From: Cedecea neteri
Lineage (GTDB): Bacteria; Pseudomonadota; Gammaproteobacteria; Enterobacterales; Enterobacteriaceae
Length of the DNA: 64,000 bases
NCBI RefSeq assembly: GCF_000758325.1
Contig: NZ_CP009459.1
Span: 3,844,001 to 3,908,000 of the forward strand
Reading direction: 5' to 3'
Shown: one piece after another, positions 1 through 9,277 of the stretch
How positions within the stretch are numbered: position 1 is the stretch's first letter
How the letters are laid out: each line of letters begins with the position of its first letter
Translations under genes and position numbers: made by a program
Notes under the pieces: model-generated
The model's database searches: none
What the model was told of the DNA's origin: nothing
What the model saw: the letters and a program-made list of their open reading frames with translations, nothing else

Positions 1-990
1 TTCCCTCAGCAGAAGCTGATCGTTGTAAAAAGAGAAGTTCTGCACGCTGGTTCTGCCGAGGGCATCGGTCATCATCACCTGAGCATCCCCTGCGCCGGTG
101 ATGTTTGGCAGCGTATTTAACTGGAAACTGCCCGCCGGAACCTCGCCGTTATAGTATTTAACCCCGTTGACATACAGCTCAACGCTTGAGGGCAGCGTGG
201 CCGAACCCAGAAACGCCGGCAGCGGCGTCGTTGGCATATAAGGGTTGAGGCCAAAATCCGTCCCAATTTTCACCCCGGCAATGCGGGTCTGGCGGGACCA
301 TGACAGCGAGCTGGTGAGCGTATCGCCGAGGGTTACCGCCAGCATTTTATCGGGAAAGGAGGAGCGCCAGCTGGTGTCCAGGCGGCTAAAAGACTGATTG
401 CTATTCTGTTCCGTGCTGTAGCGGGTAAGCTGGGTCGAACTCAGGACACCTGCCGAGTTAAACGCCCGGAACTCACTGAACGTATTGAAGTTGTTGCTCT
501 TGCCACTGTCGCCGTAGAGGTCGTAATTCAGCAATGCCCCAAAGGCATTGGCGGCCTTCGGCGCGGACATGTCGGACTGGTTGAGCTGGGTGGTTTTCAG
601 ATCTAACAGGCTTAGCGGTGCGGTCAGGGCCAGGGTTTGTTGCTGGACGTTATAGTCAACTTTGACCTGAGCAATGTCATCCAGGTAATACGGCGGCTTT
701 GCATTTTCCGGCAGGCGAAATCCCAACTGACGCAGGGCCATTGCGTCGCCGTAAAGTTTTCCCTGCGCGTAGCCAAGATGAACCAGACCCACGGCATTCC
801 CGTTCACCGTCGTGTCCAGATATAAATCCACGCCTACAGGCTGAGCTGTATCATTGCTGGCCGCATTCTGAGGTAAGTCATTATTAGTATTTTGTGCTGC
901 TGTCATGCCTGAGAAAAATAAACCATTAAGCAATACAATATTTACCAAAGAATATGGCCAGTCATAGATTTTGTTCTGTTTTTTGACCAT
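1..990 (-). CDS. Fimbrial outer-membrane usher, N-terminal part (cut by window edge)
   Basis: Outer-membrane usher of a chaperone/usher fimbrial system. It receives chaperone-subunit complexes in the periplasm and threads subunits through its beta-barrel. Only the first 330 codons are inside the window; family members run to about 800 residues. The chosen ATG lies inside the 3' end of the chaperone gene (29-base overlap) and gives a basic N-terminus followed by a hydrophobic signal segment ending near SGMTAA. Downstream there is a typical usher N-terminal domain, then barrel-type alternating sequence with the family-like stretch SATLPSSVELYVNG. Co-directional with the chaperone and the SCPU subunit, so it is part of one operon that continues past base 1, where a tip subunit gene would be expected. 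Usher assignment is firm; the sub-class (archaic/Csu-like) is inferred from the SCPU partner. Confidence 0.88.
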   Translation of the reverse strand, partial: MVKKQNKIYDWPYSLVNIVLLNGLFFSGMTAAQNTNNDLPQNAASNDTAQPVGVDLYLDTTVNGNAVGLVHLGYAQGKLYGDAMALRQLGFRLPENAKPPYYLDDIAQVKVDYNVQQQTLALTAPLSLLDLKTTQLNQSDMSAPKAANAFGALLNYDLYGDSGKSNNFNTFSEFRAFNSAGVLSSTQLTRYSTEQNSNQSFSRLDTSWRSSFPDKMLAVTLGDTLTSSLSWSRQTRIAGVKIGTDFGLNPYMPTTPLPAFLGSATLPSSVELYVNGVKYYNGEVPAGSFQLNTLPNITGAGDAQVMMTDALGRTSVQNFSFYNDQLLLRE

Positions 991-1681
991 TGATAGTGAC
1001 TTCAACCTTTCCACTGTGATAAGCATCACTGGCAGACGAAGATATTATCCACCGCATAGTTGAACCGGGAAGAACATAACCTAACAGACCTGGCGTAATC
1101 GTTTTTCGCGCCCCATTAGCCTGAATAAATGTCATGGCAGAAAGCTGGGCGTGGCTGTTTCCCTGATTACTCACATCGACAAATGTTTTGCCATCGGTTT
1201 GCACCAATGCCCATTTTAGCTTCGCTGTGTTTTCAGCCTGCCCGACAGGCTGCAAAAACACCGGGACGGAATAGCGCATAACAAATTGAAGGGTATTTTT
1301 CTGCACTTTGGCAGGCGGAAGTTCATCAATAAACAAACGGTAGGCCTGTTCCACCTGATTGGTGGCAGGCGTCGTGCGGATCACGCGGACAAGCTGGCGC
1401 TCTCCGGCGGGCAGCGTCACCATCGGTGGGCTAATGACCAGCCCCTGAGAGGTTGACAGCTTGTCGGCATTGCCGCTTTGCTGCCAGTTGAAAACACGTA
1501 CCTGCGCGTTGAGCGGCGCAGTCCCTTCATTACTTAACCAGATACCGTCCGCGTTTTGTCCGGCGGTCAATGTCAGGTTAACCGGCGATATTTGCAGGCC
1601 ACCGGCCAACGCATTTTGTCCCACGGCCAGCGCCAGCAACAGGCATGCGCAGGCCGGGCGTCCGCCTAATTTCATTTTCAT
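962..1681 (-). CDS. Periplasmic fimbrial chaperone (PapD-like)
   Basis: Periplasmic pilus chaperone of 239 residues that folds and caps fimbrial subunits by donor-strand complementation. It has an N-terminal signal peptide (about residues 1-26, ending ...GQNALA). An immunoglobulin-like N-domain follows with the family-type stretches NEGTAPLNAQVRVFNW and LPAGERQLVRVIR, then a G1-like strand around MRYSVPVFL. Stop-to-start distance from the upstream SCPU gene is only 14 bases, and its 3' end overlaps the usher start, so the three genes are translationally linked. Chaperones of SCPU systems such as CsuC belong to this superfamily. No unusual residues were seen. The gene name is not assigned because many parallel fimbrial operons exist. 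Confidence 0.9.
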   Translation of the reverse strand: MKMKLGGRPACACLLLALAVGQNALAGGLQISPVNLTLTAGQNADGIWLSNEGTAPLNAQVRVFNWQQSGNADKLSTSQGLVISPPMVTLPAGERQLVRVIRTTPATNQVEQAYRLFIDELPPAKVQKNTLQFVMRYSVPVFLQPVGQAENTAKLKWALVQTDGKTFVDVSNQGNSHAQLSAMTFIQANGARKTITPGLLGYVLPGSTMRWIISSSASDAYHSGKVEVTINGQKTEQNL

Positions 1682-1695
1682 CCGTTGTCCTGAAA

Positions 1696-2226
1696 TCAGT
1701 AGTTAACGTTGACGGTCACAGTATCCGCATAGCTGTCTGGCGTGTAGTTGGCGCTCGCCGCAGTGGCATAAACCGTATACGAGATAGCAAGCCCTGTGCC
1801 CACCCCCGCCACGCCGTTACCCACTGTCGTTGTGGTAGCAGTGTTACCCCAAACTGGCCCGGTAGCCGAGGTTTGGTTCAACTGATAAGGCACTTTGTCG
1901 GTGTTGGTTGCGGCGTTAAGCACGGACGACATTGCCCCCGAACCGGTGGTGGTTCCGCCGTTGGCCGCAGAAGGCGCAAGCCCAATAAAATAGGGCGTTG
2001 CCTTGGAGCAGTTAACGGTGAAAGTATTACTTTGCGAGGTGTTTACTGCGCTAGCTGCAACCGAACCCAGGTTAATATTCGAGGCCGTACCCGCCGTTAC
2101 TGCACAGGACTTTGTAATAGTAATGAGGACCTGAAATGTACCGTTTGCCACCGCCGCATTAGCCGATGGAATAATCGCAAACGCAGTACAAGAGAGAATT
2201 AAGCGTGCTGCAGTGGCTGAATTCAT
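1696..2226 (-). CDS. Spore coat U (SCPU) domain fimbrial major subunit
   Basis: Secreted subunit of 176 residues of the SCPU family (Csu-type archaic pili). The N-terminus is a signal peptide ending near PSANA, followed by a small Gly/Ala/Thr/Ser-rich beta domain starting TFQVLITITKSCAV. Two cysteines (in TKSCAV and VNCSKA) would form the usual disulfide, and the protein ends in an alternating hydrophobic strand (DTVTVNVNY). A longer frame exists upstream (ATG at 2253), but the chosen ATG at 2226 is preceded by AAGGAT at good spacing and starts directly on the signal peptide. First gene of the minus-strand fimbrial operon; the 650-bp region upstream should hold its promoter. Csu-type operons usually carry several SCPU subunits; only one is seen here, and others may lie beyond base 1. 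Confidence 0.85.
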   Translation of the reverse strand: MNSATAARLILSCTAFAIIPSANAAVANGTFQVLITITKSCAVTAGTASNINLGSVAASAVNTSQSNTFTVNCSKATPYFIGLAPSAANGGTTTGSGAMSSVLNAATNTDKVPYQLNQTSATGPVWGNTATTTTVGNGVAGVGTGLAISYTVYATAASANYTPDSYADTVTVNVNY

Positions 2227-2882
2227 ATCCTTACCCTCATTCAAATGACTCAATCATGCTTCGCGAATATTCAGCGAAGCGGCACGGGATGATTTAACGT
2301 TAGCCTGTATTCCGCGCCAATAAAGACGGCGGACACCATAACTTGTCGTTTATATAATTCGTCATGAAGCCAAATGGCTGCCTCTAAATACCGTTCATGC
2401 TGCGGGGAGCATGGTTCTGCCCACAAATTAATCCCAATCGTTCACTTCACAAGCAGGCAAAACAGTGTCTGACCGCACCCTTTATAGACCTCTCGGTAAG
2501 AAAAAAATCAGTACGTTACGCCATCACTTAGTTGAAATTTAGTTTAGAGAATGGGAAATAACCAGACTCCCCCCCAAAATTCGCCTTAGCGGCCGATTGA
2601 CACATTATTACCAATCAAAACAAGTCGTTAATCACTACACACCTCAGGGGCCTGCAAAGTGCAAAGAATATATCCGCAATTTTGTGACATCATTCACAAA
2701 TAATGATTAAGTGCTGCTTAATTAACAATTAACAGAATTTATAAAAAAGAGTTGTATATCGGCGCGGTTTGATTCAATTTATGCTCCGCGCATTTACGGC
2801 CCGGAAACAATAATTATATAGGGGTCAGTAAGTTACAAAAAAACACACATTAACTACAGTCAACTACGGGGTTACTAAGTCA
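2227..2882. other. Divergent intergenic region (fimbrial operon / symporter)
   Basis: A 656-bp AT-rich stretch separating the minus-strand fimbrial operon from the plus-strand symporter gene. No convincing gene is seen. It contains a perfect CRP-type palindrome (annotated separately) and an AT-rich segment near 2739-2760 that could hold the symporter promoter. No promoter for the fimbrial operon could be picked out with confidence. Confidence 0.7.
2683..2698. promoter_or_regulatory. CRP-binding site upstream of symporter
   Basis: TGTGA-CATCAT-TCACA matches the CRP consensus half-sites exactly with the standard 6-base spacer. Its centre is about 190 bases before the symporter GTG. An AT-rich segment (TTATAA near 2739) lies roughly where a class I CRP-dependent -10 element would fall. 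The site implies catabolite control of the symporter, as known for dctA; that link is inference. Confidence 0.75.
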
Positions 2883-4148
2883 GTGGCAAGTTCAAACAAA
2901 CTCACGCTATTCATCATTCTGTTCATGATAGCGGGGATCTTCACCGGCGCGGCCATCCATGAATACGCCGCCGCCGACGTTATCAAAAGCTACGCCGATA
3001 ACATCACGCTGTTTACCGATATCTTCCTGCGACTGATCAAGATGGTGATTGCGCCATTGGTCTTTAGCACGCTGACGGTTGGTATCATGAAGCTGGGCGA
3101 AACCTCCACCATTGGCCGCGTAGGCGGTAAGGCGATGGTCTGGTTCGTCTCTTCTTCCGTGCTGTCTATTCTGGTCGGCCTGTTTATTGTCACCCTGGAG
3201 CATCCAGGGGCGGGCATGAACCTGGAAGTGCCGGCTGAAGCCGTGCAGACGGGCCTTGCCGTCAGCGGGATGACTCTGAAAGCCTTTATTTCCCACACCA
3301 TCCCGACCAGCATTGCCGGGGCGATGTCGGACAACGAGATCCTGCAGATTGTGGTGTTCTCTATGTTCTTCGGGATTGCCGGCGCTTCTTTGGGTGAGAA
3401 ATTTAACGCCCCGCTGGTAAGCGCTCTGGACGTTGTGTCGCACATCATGCTGAAAGTGACCGGCTACGTGATGTATGTCGCGCCGCTGGCTATCTTCGCC
3501 GCTATCTCTTCGGTGATTGCCACCCAGGGCCTGGGCATTTTGCTCAACTACGCTTCGTTTATCGGTGGCTACTATGTGGCTATCGTGCTGACCTGCGTCG
3601 TGTTGATTAGCGTGGGCTATATGGTGCTGAAGCGCGATGTGTTCCGCCTGCTGGCGATGCTGAAAGATCCCGTTCTGGTGGCCTTTACCACCAGCAGCTC
3701 TGAAGCTGCCTATCCGAAAACGCTGGATCAGCTGACCCGCTTTGGCTGCTCCCGTAACATCGCCTCGTTTGTGCTGCCGATCGGTTACTCCTTTAACCTG
3801 GTCGGGTCGATGGTTTACTGCTCCTTTGCGTCCATGTTTATTGCCCAGGCTTACAACGTGCACCTCTCCTTCTCTGAGATTGCCGTGCTGATGCTGACGC
3901 TGATGCTGGCGTCCAAAGGGATTGCAGGCGTGCCTCGCTCTGCGCTGGTTGTGCTGGCGGCAACAATTCCAAGCTTCAATATTCCGGTAGCGGGTATCCT
4001 GCTGTTGATGGGGATTGACCACTTCCTGGATATGGGTCGCTCGGCGATCAACGTGCTGGGCAACGGCGTGGCAACCGCGATGCTGTCCAAGAACGAAGGC
4101 ATGCTGGAAGAAACTGACACCGTGCCGGGGGAAGAAGTTAAGGCATAA
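2883..4148 (+). CDS. Dicarboxylate/amino acid:cation symporter (DAACS family)
   Basis: Inner-membrane secondary transporter of 421 residues from the DAACS/glutamate-transporter family (GltP, DctA, GltPh). It shows the conserved helical hairpin 1 serine-rich tip (TTSSSEAAYP), the TM7 region (NLVGSMVY...FIAQ), the HP2 region (SKGIAGVPRSALVVLAA) and TM8 (MGIDHFLDMGRSAINVLGNG). The Arg and Asp in LDMGR match the residues that bind acidic substrates in the family, so a C4-dicarboxylate or acidic amino acid substrate is likely. Odd: the TM7 motif, normally NMDGT or NLDGT with a sodium-binding Asp, reads NLVGS. The start is GTG with a weak GGGG upstream. The gene converges on cheW across a shared terminator and occupies the place where E. 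coli has tar. The substrate is not certain. Confidence 0.88.
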   Translation: MASSNKLTLFIILFMIAGIFTGAAIHEYAAADVIKSYADNITLFTDIFLRLIKMVIAPLVFSTLTVGIMKLGETSTIGRVGGKAMVWFVSSSVLSILVGLFIVTLEHPGAGMNLEVPAEAVQTGLAVSGMTLKAFISHTIPTSIAGAMSDNEILQIVVFSMFFGIAGASLGEKFNAPLVSALDVVSHIMLKVTGYVMYVAPLAIFAAISSVIATQGLGILLNYASFIGGYYVAIVLTCVVLISVGYMVLKRDVFRLLAMLKDPVLVAFTTSSSEAAYPKTLDQLTRFGCSRNIASFVLPIGYSFNLVGSMVYCSFASMFIAQAYNVHLSFSEIAVLMLTLMLASKGIAGVPRSALVVLAATIPSFNIPVAGILLLMGIDHFLDMGRSAINVLGNGVATAMLSKNEGMLEETDTVPGEEVKA

Positions 4149-4180
4149 AAAAAAGGGCTACCCTCGGGTAGCCCTTCTTC
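4147..4180. terminator. Bidirectional terminator between symporter and cheW
   Basis: Perfect 11-bp stem AAGGGCTACCC / GGGTAGCCCTT with a 2-base loop. It has an A-run on its left and a pyrimidine-rich right flank, so it can serve both the plus-strand symporter and the minus-strand motA-cheW operon. Confidence 0.85.
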
Positions 4181-4201
4181 TTTCCTTTCGATTAAATTCG
4201 A

Positions 4202-4696
4202 TTAAGCGACCGCAGAATCCAGCAACTCCATCTCTTCGCTGTTCAGCAGCTTCTCGATGTTGACCAGAATCAGCATACGTTCGCCCAGCGCGCCAAGGCC
4301 TGTCAGGTATTCAGTCGACAGGGTGACAGCGAACTCTGGTGCAGGGCGAATCTGGTCGGCGGTCAGCGACAGCACATCGGACACGCCATCAACCACGATA
4401 CCGACCACGCGTTTTTCCAGGTTCAGCACGATAACCACGGTATTGTCGTTATATTCCACGCCATCCTGCTCGAACTTCAGGCGCAGGTCGATGATCGGCA
4501 CAATCACGCCGCGCAGGTTGGTGACGCCTTTGATAAAGGCAGGTGTATTCGCGATGCGCGTCACCTGATCGTAACCGCGGATCTCCTGCACCTTCAGGAT
4601 ATCAATGCCGTACTCTTCAGCGCCGAGGGTGAACACCAGAAACTCCTGGCCTACGTTTTCCCCGGTCAGTTTTGTCACATTCGTTAGTGCAGTCAT
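4202..4696 (-). CDS. cheW: Chemotaxis coupling protein CheW
   Basis: Cytoplasmic adaptor of 164 residues (E. coli CheW 167) that joins chemoreceptors to the CheA kinase in polar arrays. The whole protein is one CheW/SH3-like domain: [21 protein letters not shown] near residues 19-39, then the receptor-contact stretch [14 protein letters not shown] and the [11 protein letters not shown] segment. Last gene of the minus-strand motA-motB-cheA-cheW unit, 28 bases after cheA. In E. coli the next operon (tar-tap-cheRBYZ-flhBAE) follows directly; here a terminator and an unrelated symporter follow instead. Confidence 0.98.
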   Translation of the reverse strand: MTALTNVTKLTGENVGQEFLVFTLGAEEYGIDILKVQEIRGYDQVTRIANTPAFIKGVTNLRGVIVPIIDLRLKFEQDGVEYNDNTVVIVLNLEKRVVGIVVDGVSDVLSLTADQIRPAPEFAVTLSTEYLTGLGALGERMLILVNIEKLLNSEEMELLDSAVA

Positions 4697-4724
4697 TTGC
4701 GTACCTATTCTTTTAAGCGGTTAA

Positions 4725-6749
4725 TCAGGCGACGGTTAGCGCCAGACGTTGTTCACGGTTTAGCCCCTGCAGCGCAGAAACATCGACGATCAGCGCCACG
4801 CTGCCGTCCCCCAAAATGGTGGCTGCAGAAATGCCCGGCACCTTGCGGTAGTTGCTTTCAAGGTTTTTCACCACCACCTGATGCTGGCCAATCAGCTGGT
4901 CGACCAACAGCGCGTAGCGGCGTCCGGCGCTTTGCAGGATCACCACAATGCCCTGCGTGGCTTCGGTTTTTGCGCCCTGGACGTCAAAGACTTTCCACAG
5001 CTCAACCAGCGGCAGATATTCCCCACGTACTTCCAGTACGCGCTCGCCGCCCGCCAGAGGGTGCAGATCTTCTTCCTGCGGCTGGAGAGATTCCATCACC
5101 GCGTTCAGCGGCAGAATAAAGACTTCGTCGCTCACTTTGACCGACATGCCATCGAGGATAGCGAGAGTCAGCGGCAGCAGAATGCGAATGGTCGTCCCTG
5201 CCCCGGCTTTCGACTGGATTTCGACGTGGCCGCCCATCTCCTGGATGTTACGTTTCACCACGTCCATACCTACGCCACGGCCAGACACGTCGGTGACTTG
5301 CTCAGCGGTGGAGAAGCCCGGCGCGAAGATCAGCATTCCGACTTCGTCGTCGGTCATGCTTTCACTGACCGGCATCCCCTGGGAAATGGCCTTCGCCAGA
5401 ATACGCTCGCGGTTAAGCCCTGCCCCGTCATCGGTCACTTCGATACAGATATTGCCGCCCTGATGTTCCGCAGACAGAATCAGGTTGCCGACTTCCGACT
5501 TCCCGGCCGCACGGCGTTTTTCCGGCGACTCGATACCGTGGTCAAGGCTGTTACGTACCAGGTGCGTTAACGGGTCGATAATGCGCTCGATCAGGCTCTT
5601 ATCCAGCTCGGTGGAGCTGCCCATCAGCGTCAGTTCCACCTGCTTGTTAAGCTTCCCGGCCAAGTCACGAACCAGACGCGGGAAGCGGCTGAAAACGTAT
5701 TCCATCGGCATCATACGGATAGACATCACCGATTCCTGGAGGTCGCGCGCGTTACGCTGCAGCTGCCCCATGCTGGTGATCAAATCCCCGTGGTTGACCG
5801 GGTCAAGCTCGTTAGAGCGCTGGGCCAGCATGGACTGGGTGATCACCAGTTCACCGACCAGGTTGATCAGTTGGTCAACTTTCTCTACCGCCACGCGGAT
5901 GCTGGTAGATTCAGATGCACGTGCGGCAGGTTTATCGCGCTCAACGCGACCTGTCGCAGGGGTTAGCGGCTCAGGCAGGCCAGCTTTTTGCACGGCGACA
6001 GCCGTTTGAGCGGGTGCTTCCGGCACCGCCACCGAAGTGGTTTCTGCCACCGTTGGCGCACTGGCTGCGGTAACCGGCACAAAGCTGATTTGCTCGGGCT
6101 CAATCACGAAGCAAAGTACGGCAGTAATATCGTCTTCGCTGACGCTGGTTTCCAGCGTGGCCGCCACAGATGCGGCGTCTTTGACCACTTCGCTCAGGGT
6201 GCCCAGGTTCCCCAGCTCTTCGAGCATCAGGTCACGTTCAGCGTCTTTCAGGCCGTCAATCACCACGCGCAGCTTGCCGCCGTTGTCGGCAGGGGCAGAC
6301 GCAGGCTGTTCGGTTTCTACCACGGAGAGTTTGGCTGGCGCCGATGGCGCTTCGCCTTTGGCTTCCAGAGCCAGCTGACGCAGCGCTTTGCAGATGTAGT
6401 CGAAGCTTGCGGCATCCGGCTCTTCAGAATTTTTATAGGCGTCCAGCTGTTCCTGCATAATATCCTTGGTTTCCAAAAACAGGTTGATGATATCGGTGTT
6501 GAGCTGCATCTCACCGCGCCGCGCTTCGTCGAGCAGGTTCTCCATCAGGTGGGTCGTTTCCTGCAGGATGGAGAATCCAAACGTGCCGGCCCCGCCCTTA
6601 ATGGAGTGGGCCGCACGGAAAATAGCGTTCAACTGTTCAGAATCCGGCGCCTCGGGCACCAAATCCAGGAGATGCTGCTCCATATCGGCCAACAGCTCGT
6701 CGGCTTCGTCAAAAAATGTCTGGTAAAAATCGCTAATATCCATGCTCAC
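4725..6749 (-). CDS. cheA: Chemotaxis histidine kinase CheA
   Basis: Receptor-coupled kinase of 674 residues that phosphorylates CheY and CheB. P1 phosphotransfer domain at about 1-130 with phospho-acceptor His48 (FRAAHSIKGG). A CheY/CheB-binding P2 flanked by Ala/Pro/Val-rich linkers lies in the 130-330 range. P3 dimerisation follows, then P4 ATP-binding with NSLDHGIE, DDGAGLNRE and GRGVGMDVV, and a C-terminal CheW-like P5. The start is the GTG at 6749 (protein begins MSMDISDFYQ as in E. coli), although the frame is open further upstream. Met98 (DIMQEQ) is conserved and in E. coli is the start of the short form CheA-S. motB ends 4 bases before this start. About 20 residues longer than E. coli CheA, probably in the linkers. 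Confidence 0.97.
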   Translation of the reverse strand: MSMDISDFYQTFFDEADELLADMEQHLLDLVPEAPDSEQLNAIFRAAHSIKGGAGTFGFSILQETTHLMENLLDEARRGEMQLNTDIINLFLETKDIMQEQLDAYKNSEEPDAASFDYICKALRQLALEAKGEAPSAPAKLSVVETEQPASAPADNGGKLRVVIDGLKDAERDLMLEELGNLGTLSEVVKDAASVAATLETSVSEDDITAVLCFVIEPEQISFVPVTAASAPTVAETTSVAVPEAPAQTAVAVQKAGLPEPLTPATGRVERDKPAARASESTSIRVAVEKVDQLINLVGELVITQSMLAQRSNELDPVNHGDLITSMGQLQRNARDLQESVMSIRMMPMEYVFSRFPRLVRDLAGKLNKQVELTLMGSSTELDKSLIERIIDPLTHLVRNSLDHGIESPEKRRAAGKSEVGNLILSAEHQGGNICIEVTDDGAGLNRERILAKAISQGMPVSESMTDDEVGMLIFAPGFSTAEQVTDVSGRGVGMDVVKRNIQEMGGHVEIQSKAGAGTTIRILLPLTLAILDGMSVKVSDEVFILPLNAVMESLQPQEEDLHPLAGGERVLEVRGEYLPLVELWKVFDVQGAKTEATQGIVVILQSAGRRYALLVDQLIGQHQVVVKNLESNYRKVPGISAATILGDGSVALIVDVSALQGLNREQRLALTVA

Positions 6750-6753
6750 GCTA

Positions 6754-7683
6754 TCACCTCGTGCCTGGTTGTGGCGCAACTGTGTTATTCGCCGGAGCCG
6801 CCGTAGGATCCTGCTGCAGAACGCTGAGAGGTTGGTTCTCGCTCTCGGAGTTCTCATGCATGATGGCGTCTTCGGTCTGTTTATTAAGCACCAGCAAACT
6901 GATGCGACGGTTAATGGCGTCCCCGCCTCCACGTTTGGAGAGGCTCATCTGCGAGGACATCCCGATGACGCGCAGCACTTTGCCGTCGTCGAGGCCGCCG
7001 GCGACCAGCTCACGGCGGGAAGCATTCGCGCGGTCGGCGGAAAGCTCCCAGTTACTGTAGCCACGCTCGCCGTTGGCATAAGGCAGGTCATCGGTATGGC
7101 CGGACAGACTTATCTTGTTAGGAATACCATTCAGCACCGGGGCAATTTTGCGCAGGATGTCGCGCATGTAAGGCTCCACTTCGGCACTGCCGTTTTTAAA
7201 CATCGGGCGGTTCTGGCTGTCGATAATCTGAATACGCAACCCTTCCTGCACCAGGTCGATTTGCAGATGCGGGCGTAGCGCACGCAGCTTAGGGTCAGAC
7301 TCAATCAGCTGGTCCAAATCCCCTTTGATGCGCTTCAGGCGGTTGGCTTCCATGCGCTTGCGCAGCTCTTCAATGTTGGGCTGTTTTTTCACTTCGCCCT
7401 GCTGCTGGGTGACGTCATCGCCCCCGCCCGGAATAGGACTATCGCTGTCGGCGATACGCTGGCCCCCGGTAATAGCCTGCGCCAGAGGGGTGCGGAAGTA
7501 GTCAGCAATTTGCGCCAGCTCTTTCGGGCTGGAGATGGAAATCAGCCACATAACCAGGAAGAAAGCCATCATCGCGGTCATAAAGTCCGCGTAGGCAATT
7601 TTCCAGGAGCCGTGGGCCGCCCCGCCGTGTCCCTTGTGCTTGCGGCGCTTTACGACAACGATGGGATGGGACTGATTTTTCAT
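6754..7683 (-). CDS. motB: Flagellar stator protein MotB
   Basis: Stator subunit of 309 residues that anchors the MotA/MotB proton channel to peptidoglycan. Single transmembrane helix at about 30-50 ([19 protein letters not shown]) with the proton-carrying Asp33 (Asp32 in E. coli). A plug/linker follows, then an OmpA-like peptidoglycan-binding domain at about 150-265 with [13 protein letters not shown] and [16 protein letters not shown]. The Lys/Arg/His-rich N-terminus is cytoplasmic. Its ATG overlaps the motA stop by 4 bases (ATGA), which couples translation of the two stator genes. The Pro/Ala/Gln-rich C-terminal tail is variable in the family. Confidence 0.98.
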   Translation of the reverse strand: MKNQSHPIVVVKRRKHKGHGGAAHGSWKIAYADFMTAMMAFFLVMWLISISSPKELAQIADYFRTPLAQAITGGQRIADSDSPIPGGGDDVTQQQGEVKKQPNIEELRKRMEANRLKRIKGDLDQLIESDPKLRALRPHLQIDLVQEGLRIQIIDSQNRPMFKNGSAEVEPYMRDILRKIAPVLNGIPNKISLSGHTDDLPYANGERGYSNWELSADRANASRRELVAGGLDDGKVLRVIGMSSQMSLSKRGGGDAINRRISLLVLNKQTEDAIMHENSESENQPLSVLQQDPTAAPANNTVAPQPGTR

Positions 7684-8570
7684 ACTTCTTCTTCCGTCGC
7701 GCGCTGCGCGTTCGGGGAACGTACCGCTCTGACGTGCTCTTCCAGTTCAATGAACGATGGACGCTCGCTGGAGTAAAGCGTTTTACGGCCAAATTCCACC
7801 GCGATTGGCGGGGCATAACCGTTGAGGCTGGAGAGTAAAGTCACCTTCACGCACTGCATCATTTTAGTCGTTTCAGCACTTTTTTGGCGCAGCACGCTCG
7901 CTAATGGGGAAATAAAACCATAGGCCAGTAAAATACCGAGGAAAGTACCCACCATAGCGTGCGCAATTAATGCGCCTAATTCCGCAGCGGGACGGTCGGC
8001 AGATGCCAGAGCGTGCACAACACCCATTACCGCAGCAACGATACCGAAGGCTGGTAATGAATCCCCCATTAACGCAAGGCTATTGGCCGGTATTTCCGCT
8101 TCGCTTTCATGGGTCTCAATTTCTTCATCCATCAGCGCTTCAATTTCGAAGGTATTCATATTTCCGCTGATGATTAAACGCAAATAATCGACAATAAAAT
8201 CAAGCATCATGGTGTCCGCTAAAATACGCGGGTAGCTGGCGAAGATTTCACTTTCTTTAGGGTTTTCGATGTCTCTTTCGAGTGAAAACATACCCTGCTG
8301 ACGCGACTTAGCCATCAGACGATAAAGCAATGCCATCAAATCCATATACATGCTTTTGGTATATTTTGAACGTCGAAAGAGCAGCGGCAGCGCTTTTAAG
8401 GTTCCCTTAATCGCCTTACCGTTATTCCCTACGATGAACGCCCCAATACCCGCCCCACCAATGATCACAAATTCAGCAGGTTGATAAAGTGCGCCAAGGT
8501 GGCCGCCGGTCAACATGTAACCGCCGAACACTGTCCCTAAAACAACCAGGTAACCTATTAAAATCAGCAC
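7680..8570 (-). CDS. motA: Flagellar stator protein MotA
   Basis: Inner-membrane stator subunit of 296 residues that converts proton flow into torque by contact with FliG. It shows four transmembrane segments (about 2-22, 34-51, 170-190, 202-222) with the large cytoplasmic loop between TM2 and TM3. The conserved signature [20 protein letters not shown] lies at TM4. Start is GTG, as in E. coli, preceded by AAGGAT. Begins the motA-motB-cheA-cheW unit; a terminator after flhC separates it from flhDC. I looked for a sigma-28 promoter in the 125 bp upstream and did not find a convincing match, so it may start within flhC or be a weak variant. Confidence 0.98.
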   Translation of the reverse strand: MLILIGYLVVLGTVFGGYMLTGGHLGALYQPAEFVIIGGAGIGAFIVGNNGKAIKGTLKALPLLFRRSKYTKSMYMDLMALLYRLMAKSRQQGMFSLERDIENPKESEIFASYPRILADTMMLDFIVDYLRLIISGNMNTFEIEALMDEEIETHESEAEIPANSLALMGDSLPAFGIVAAVMGVVHALASADRPAAELGALIAHAMVGTFLGILLAYGFISPLASVLRQKSAETTKMMQCVKVTLLSSLNGYAPPIAVEFGRKTLYSSERPSFIELEEHVRAVRSPNAQRATEEEV

Positions 8571-8640
8571 GAGATCATCCTTACGCCGTTGAGTGTAGCG
8601 AGGATGCCCAGGAGGCAGGTGCAGCGTCGTGTTTGGGCAT

Positions 8641-8671
8641 AAAAAAAGCAGCGGTAATCACTCACCGCTGC
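8641..8671 (-). terminator. Rho-independent terminator after flhC
   Basis: On the minus strand GCAGCGGT - 8-base loop - ACCGCTGC is followed by seven T. It lies between the flhC stop and the motA start and separates the flhDC transcript from motAB-cheAW. Confidence 0.85.
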
Positions 8672-8695
8672 TGGAATACGCAAACACAGAATCTG

Positions 8696-9274
8696 TTACA
8701 CAGCCTGTTCCACCTGGTCATCCAGCAGTTGTGGAATAATATCGGCAGCATTCTGGGAAAGTTTACGTCTTTTTACCGCCCTCGATGGCGGCTGGCACAG
8801 ACTGCAGGCAAAGCTGCCGACCGGCTGATGTGCGTGGGTAATAAAATTGCCCCCACAGCAGTTACACTGGCTCAGTTGGAGCATGCCGCTCTCAACAAAA
8901 CGCACCAGTGTCCAGGCGCGAGTCAGCGCCAATAGCGGACCGTCTGACTGGGAAGGACATTGTTCAAGGTAGAGTCGATAAGCCTTAATCACCGCATCAA
9001 CGCCGGTGCAGAGCCCACTACGGAGTAAAAACTGCCAGGCATTACAGAACATGGAAGCATGAATATTTTGCTCCCAGGTCATAAACCAATCAGTAGAGAA
9101 AGGCAGCATCCCTTTTGGAGGAGGACTTCCACGGAGTTCTTTGTAGAGTTTGATCAGGCGACCACGGCTCAACTGCGTTTCGCTTTCCAGCATTTGCAGT
9201 CGGGCACCCAGTGTTATCAGCTCCATAGCGAGCTGAATGTCGCGAGCTTCCTGGACAATACTTTTCTCGCTCAT
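8696..9274 (-). CDS. flhC: Flagellar master regulator subunit FlhC
   Basis: DNA-binding subunit of 192 residues of the FlhD4C2 activator of class II flagellar promoters. The four-cysteine zinc site is visible in the C-terminal half (CNCCGGN and CSLCQPP). The N-terminus begins [16 protein letters not shown] as in E. coli. It starts 3 bases after the flhD stop, so the two are co-translated. Followed by a terminator. Confidence 0.98.
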   Translation of the reverse strand: MSEKSIVQEARDIQLAMELITLGARLQMLESETQLSRGRLIKLYKELRGSPPPKGMLPFSTDWFMTWEQNIHASMFCNAWQFLLRSGLCTGVDAVIKAYRLYLEQCPSQSDGPLLALTRAWTLVRFVESGMLQLSQCNCCGGNFITHAHQPVGSFACSLCQPPSRAVKRRKLSQNAADIIPQLLDDQVEQAV

Positions 9275-9277
9275 TTG

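Noticed and set aside
2907-4022. 371-residue open frame antisense to the symporter
   Set aside because: His/Gln/Asn-rich, no ribosome-binding site; it is the shadow of a GC-rich membrane-protein gene with strong family matches.
5988-6806. 272-residue open frame antisense to cheA
   Set aside because: Opposite a fully conserved CheA; composition is typical of a shadow frame.
6750-6932. Upstream extension of cheA
   Set aside because: Overlaps conserved motB coding sequence; the GTG at 6749 gives the known CheA N-terminus.
8571-8695. Sigma-28 promoter for motA
   Set aside because: Expected from E. coli, but no TAAA-N15-GCCGATAA-like match is present in this interval.
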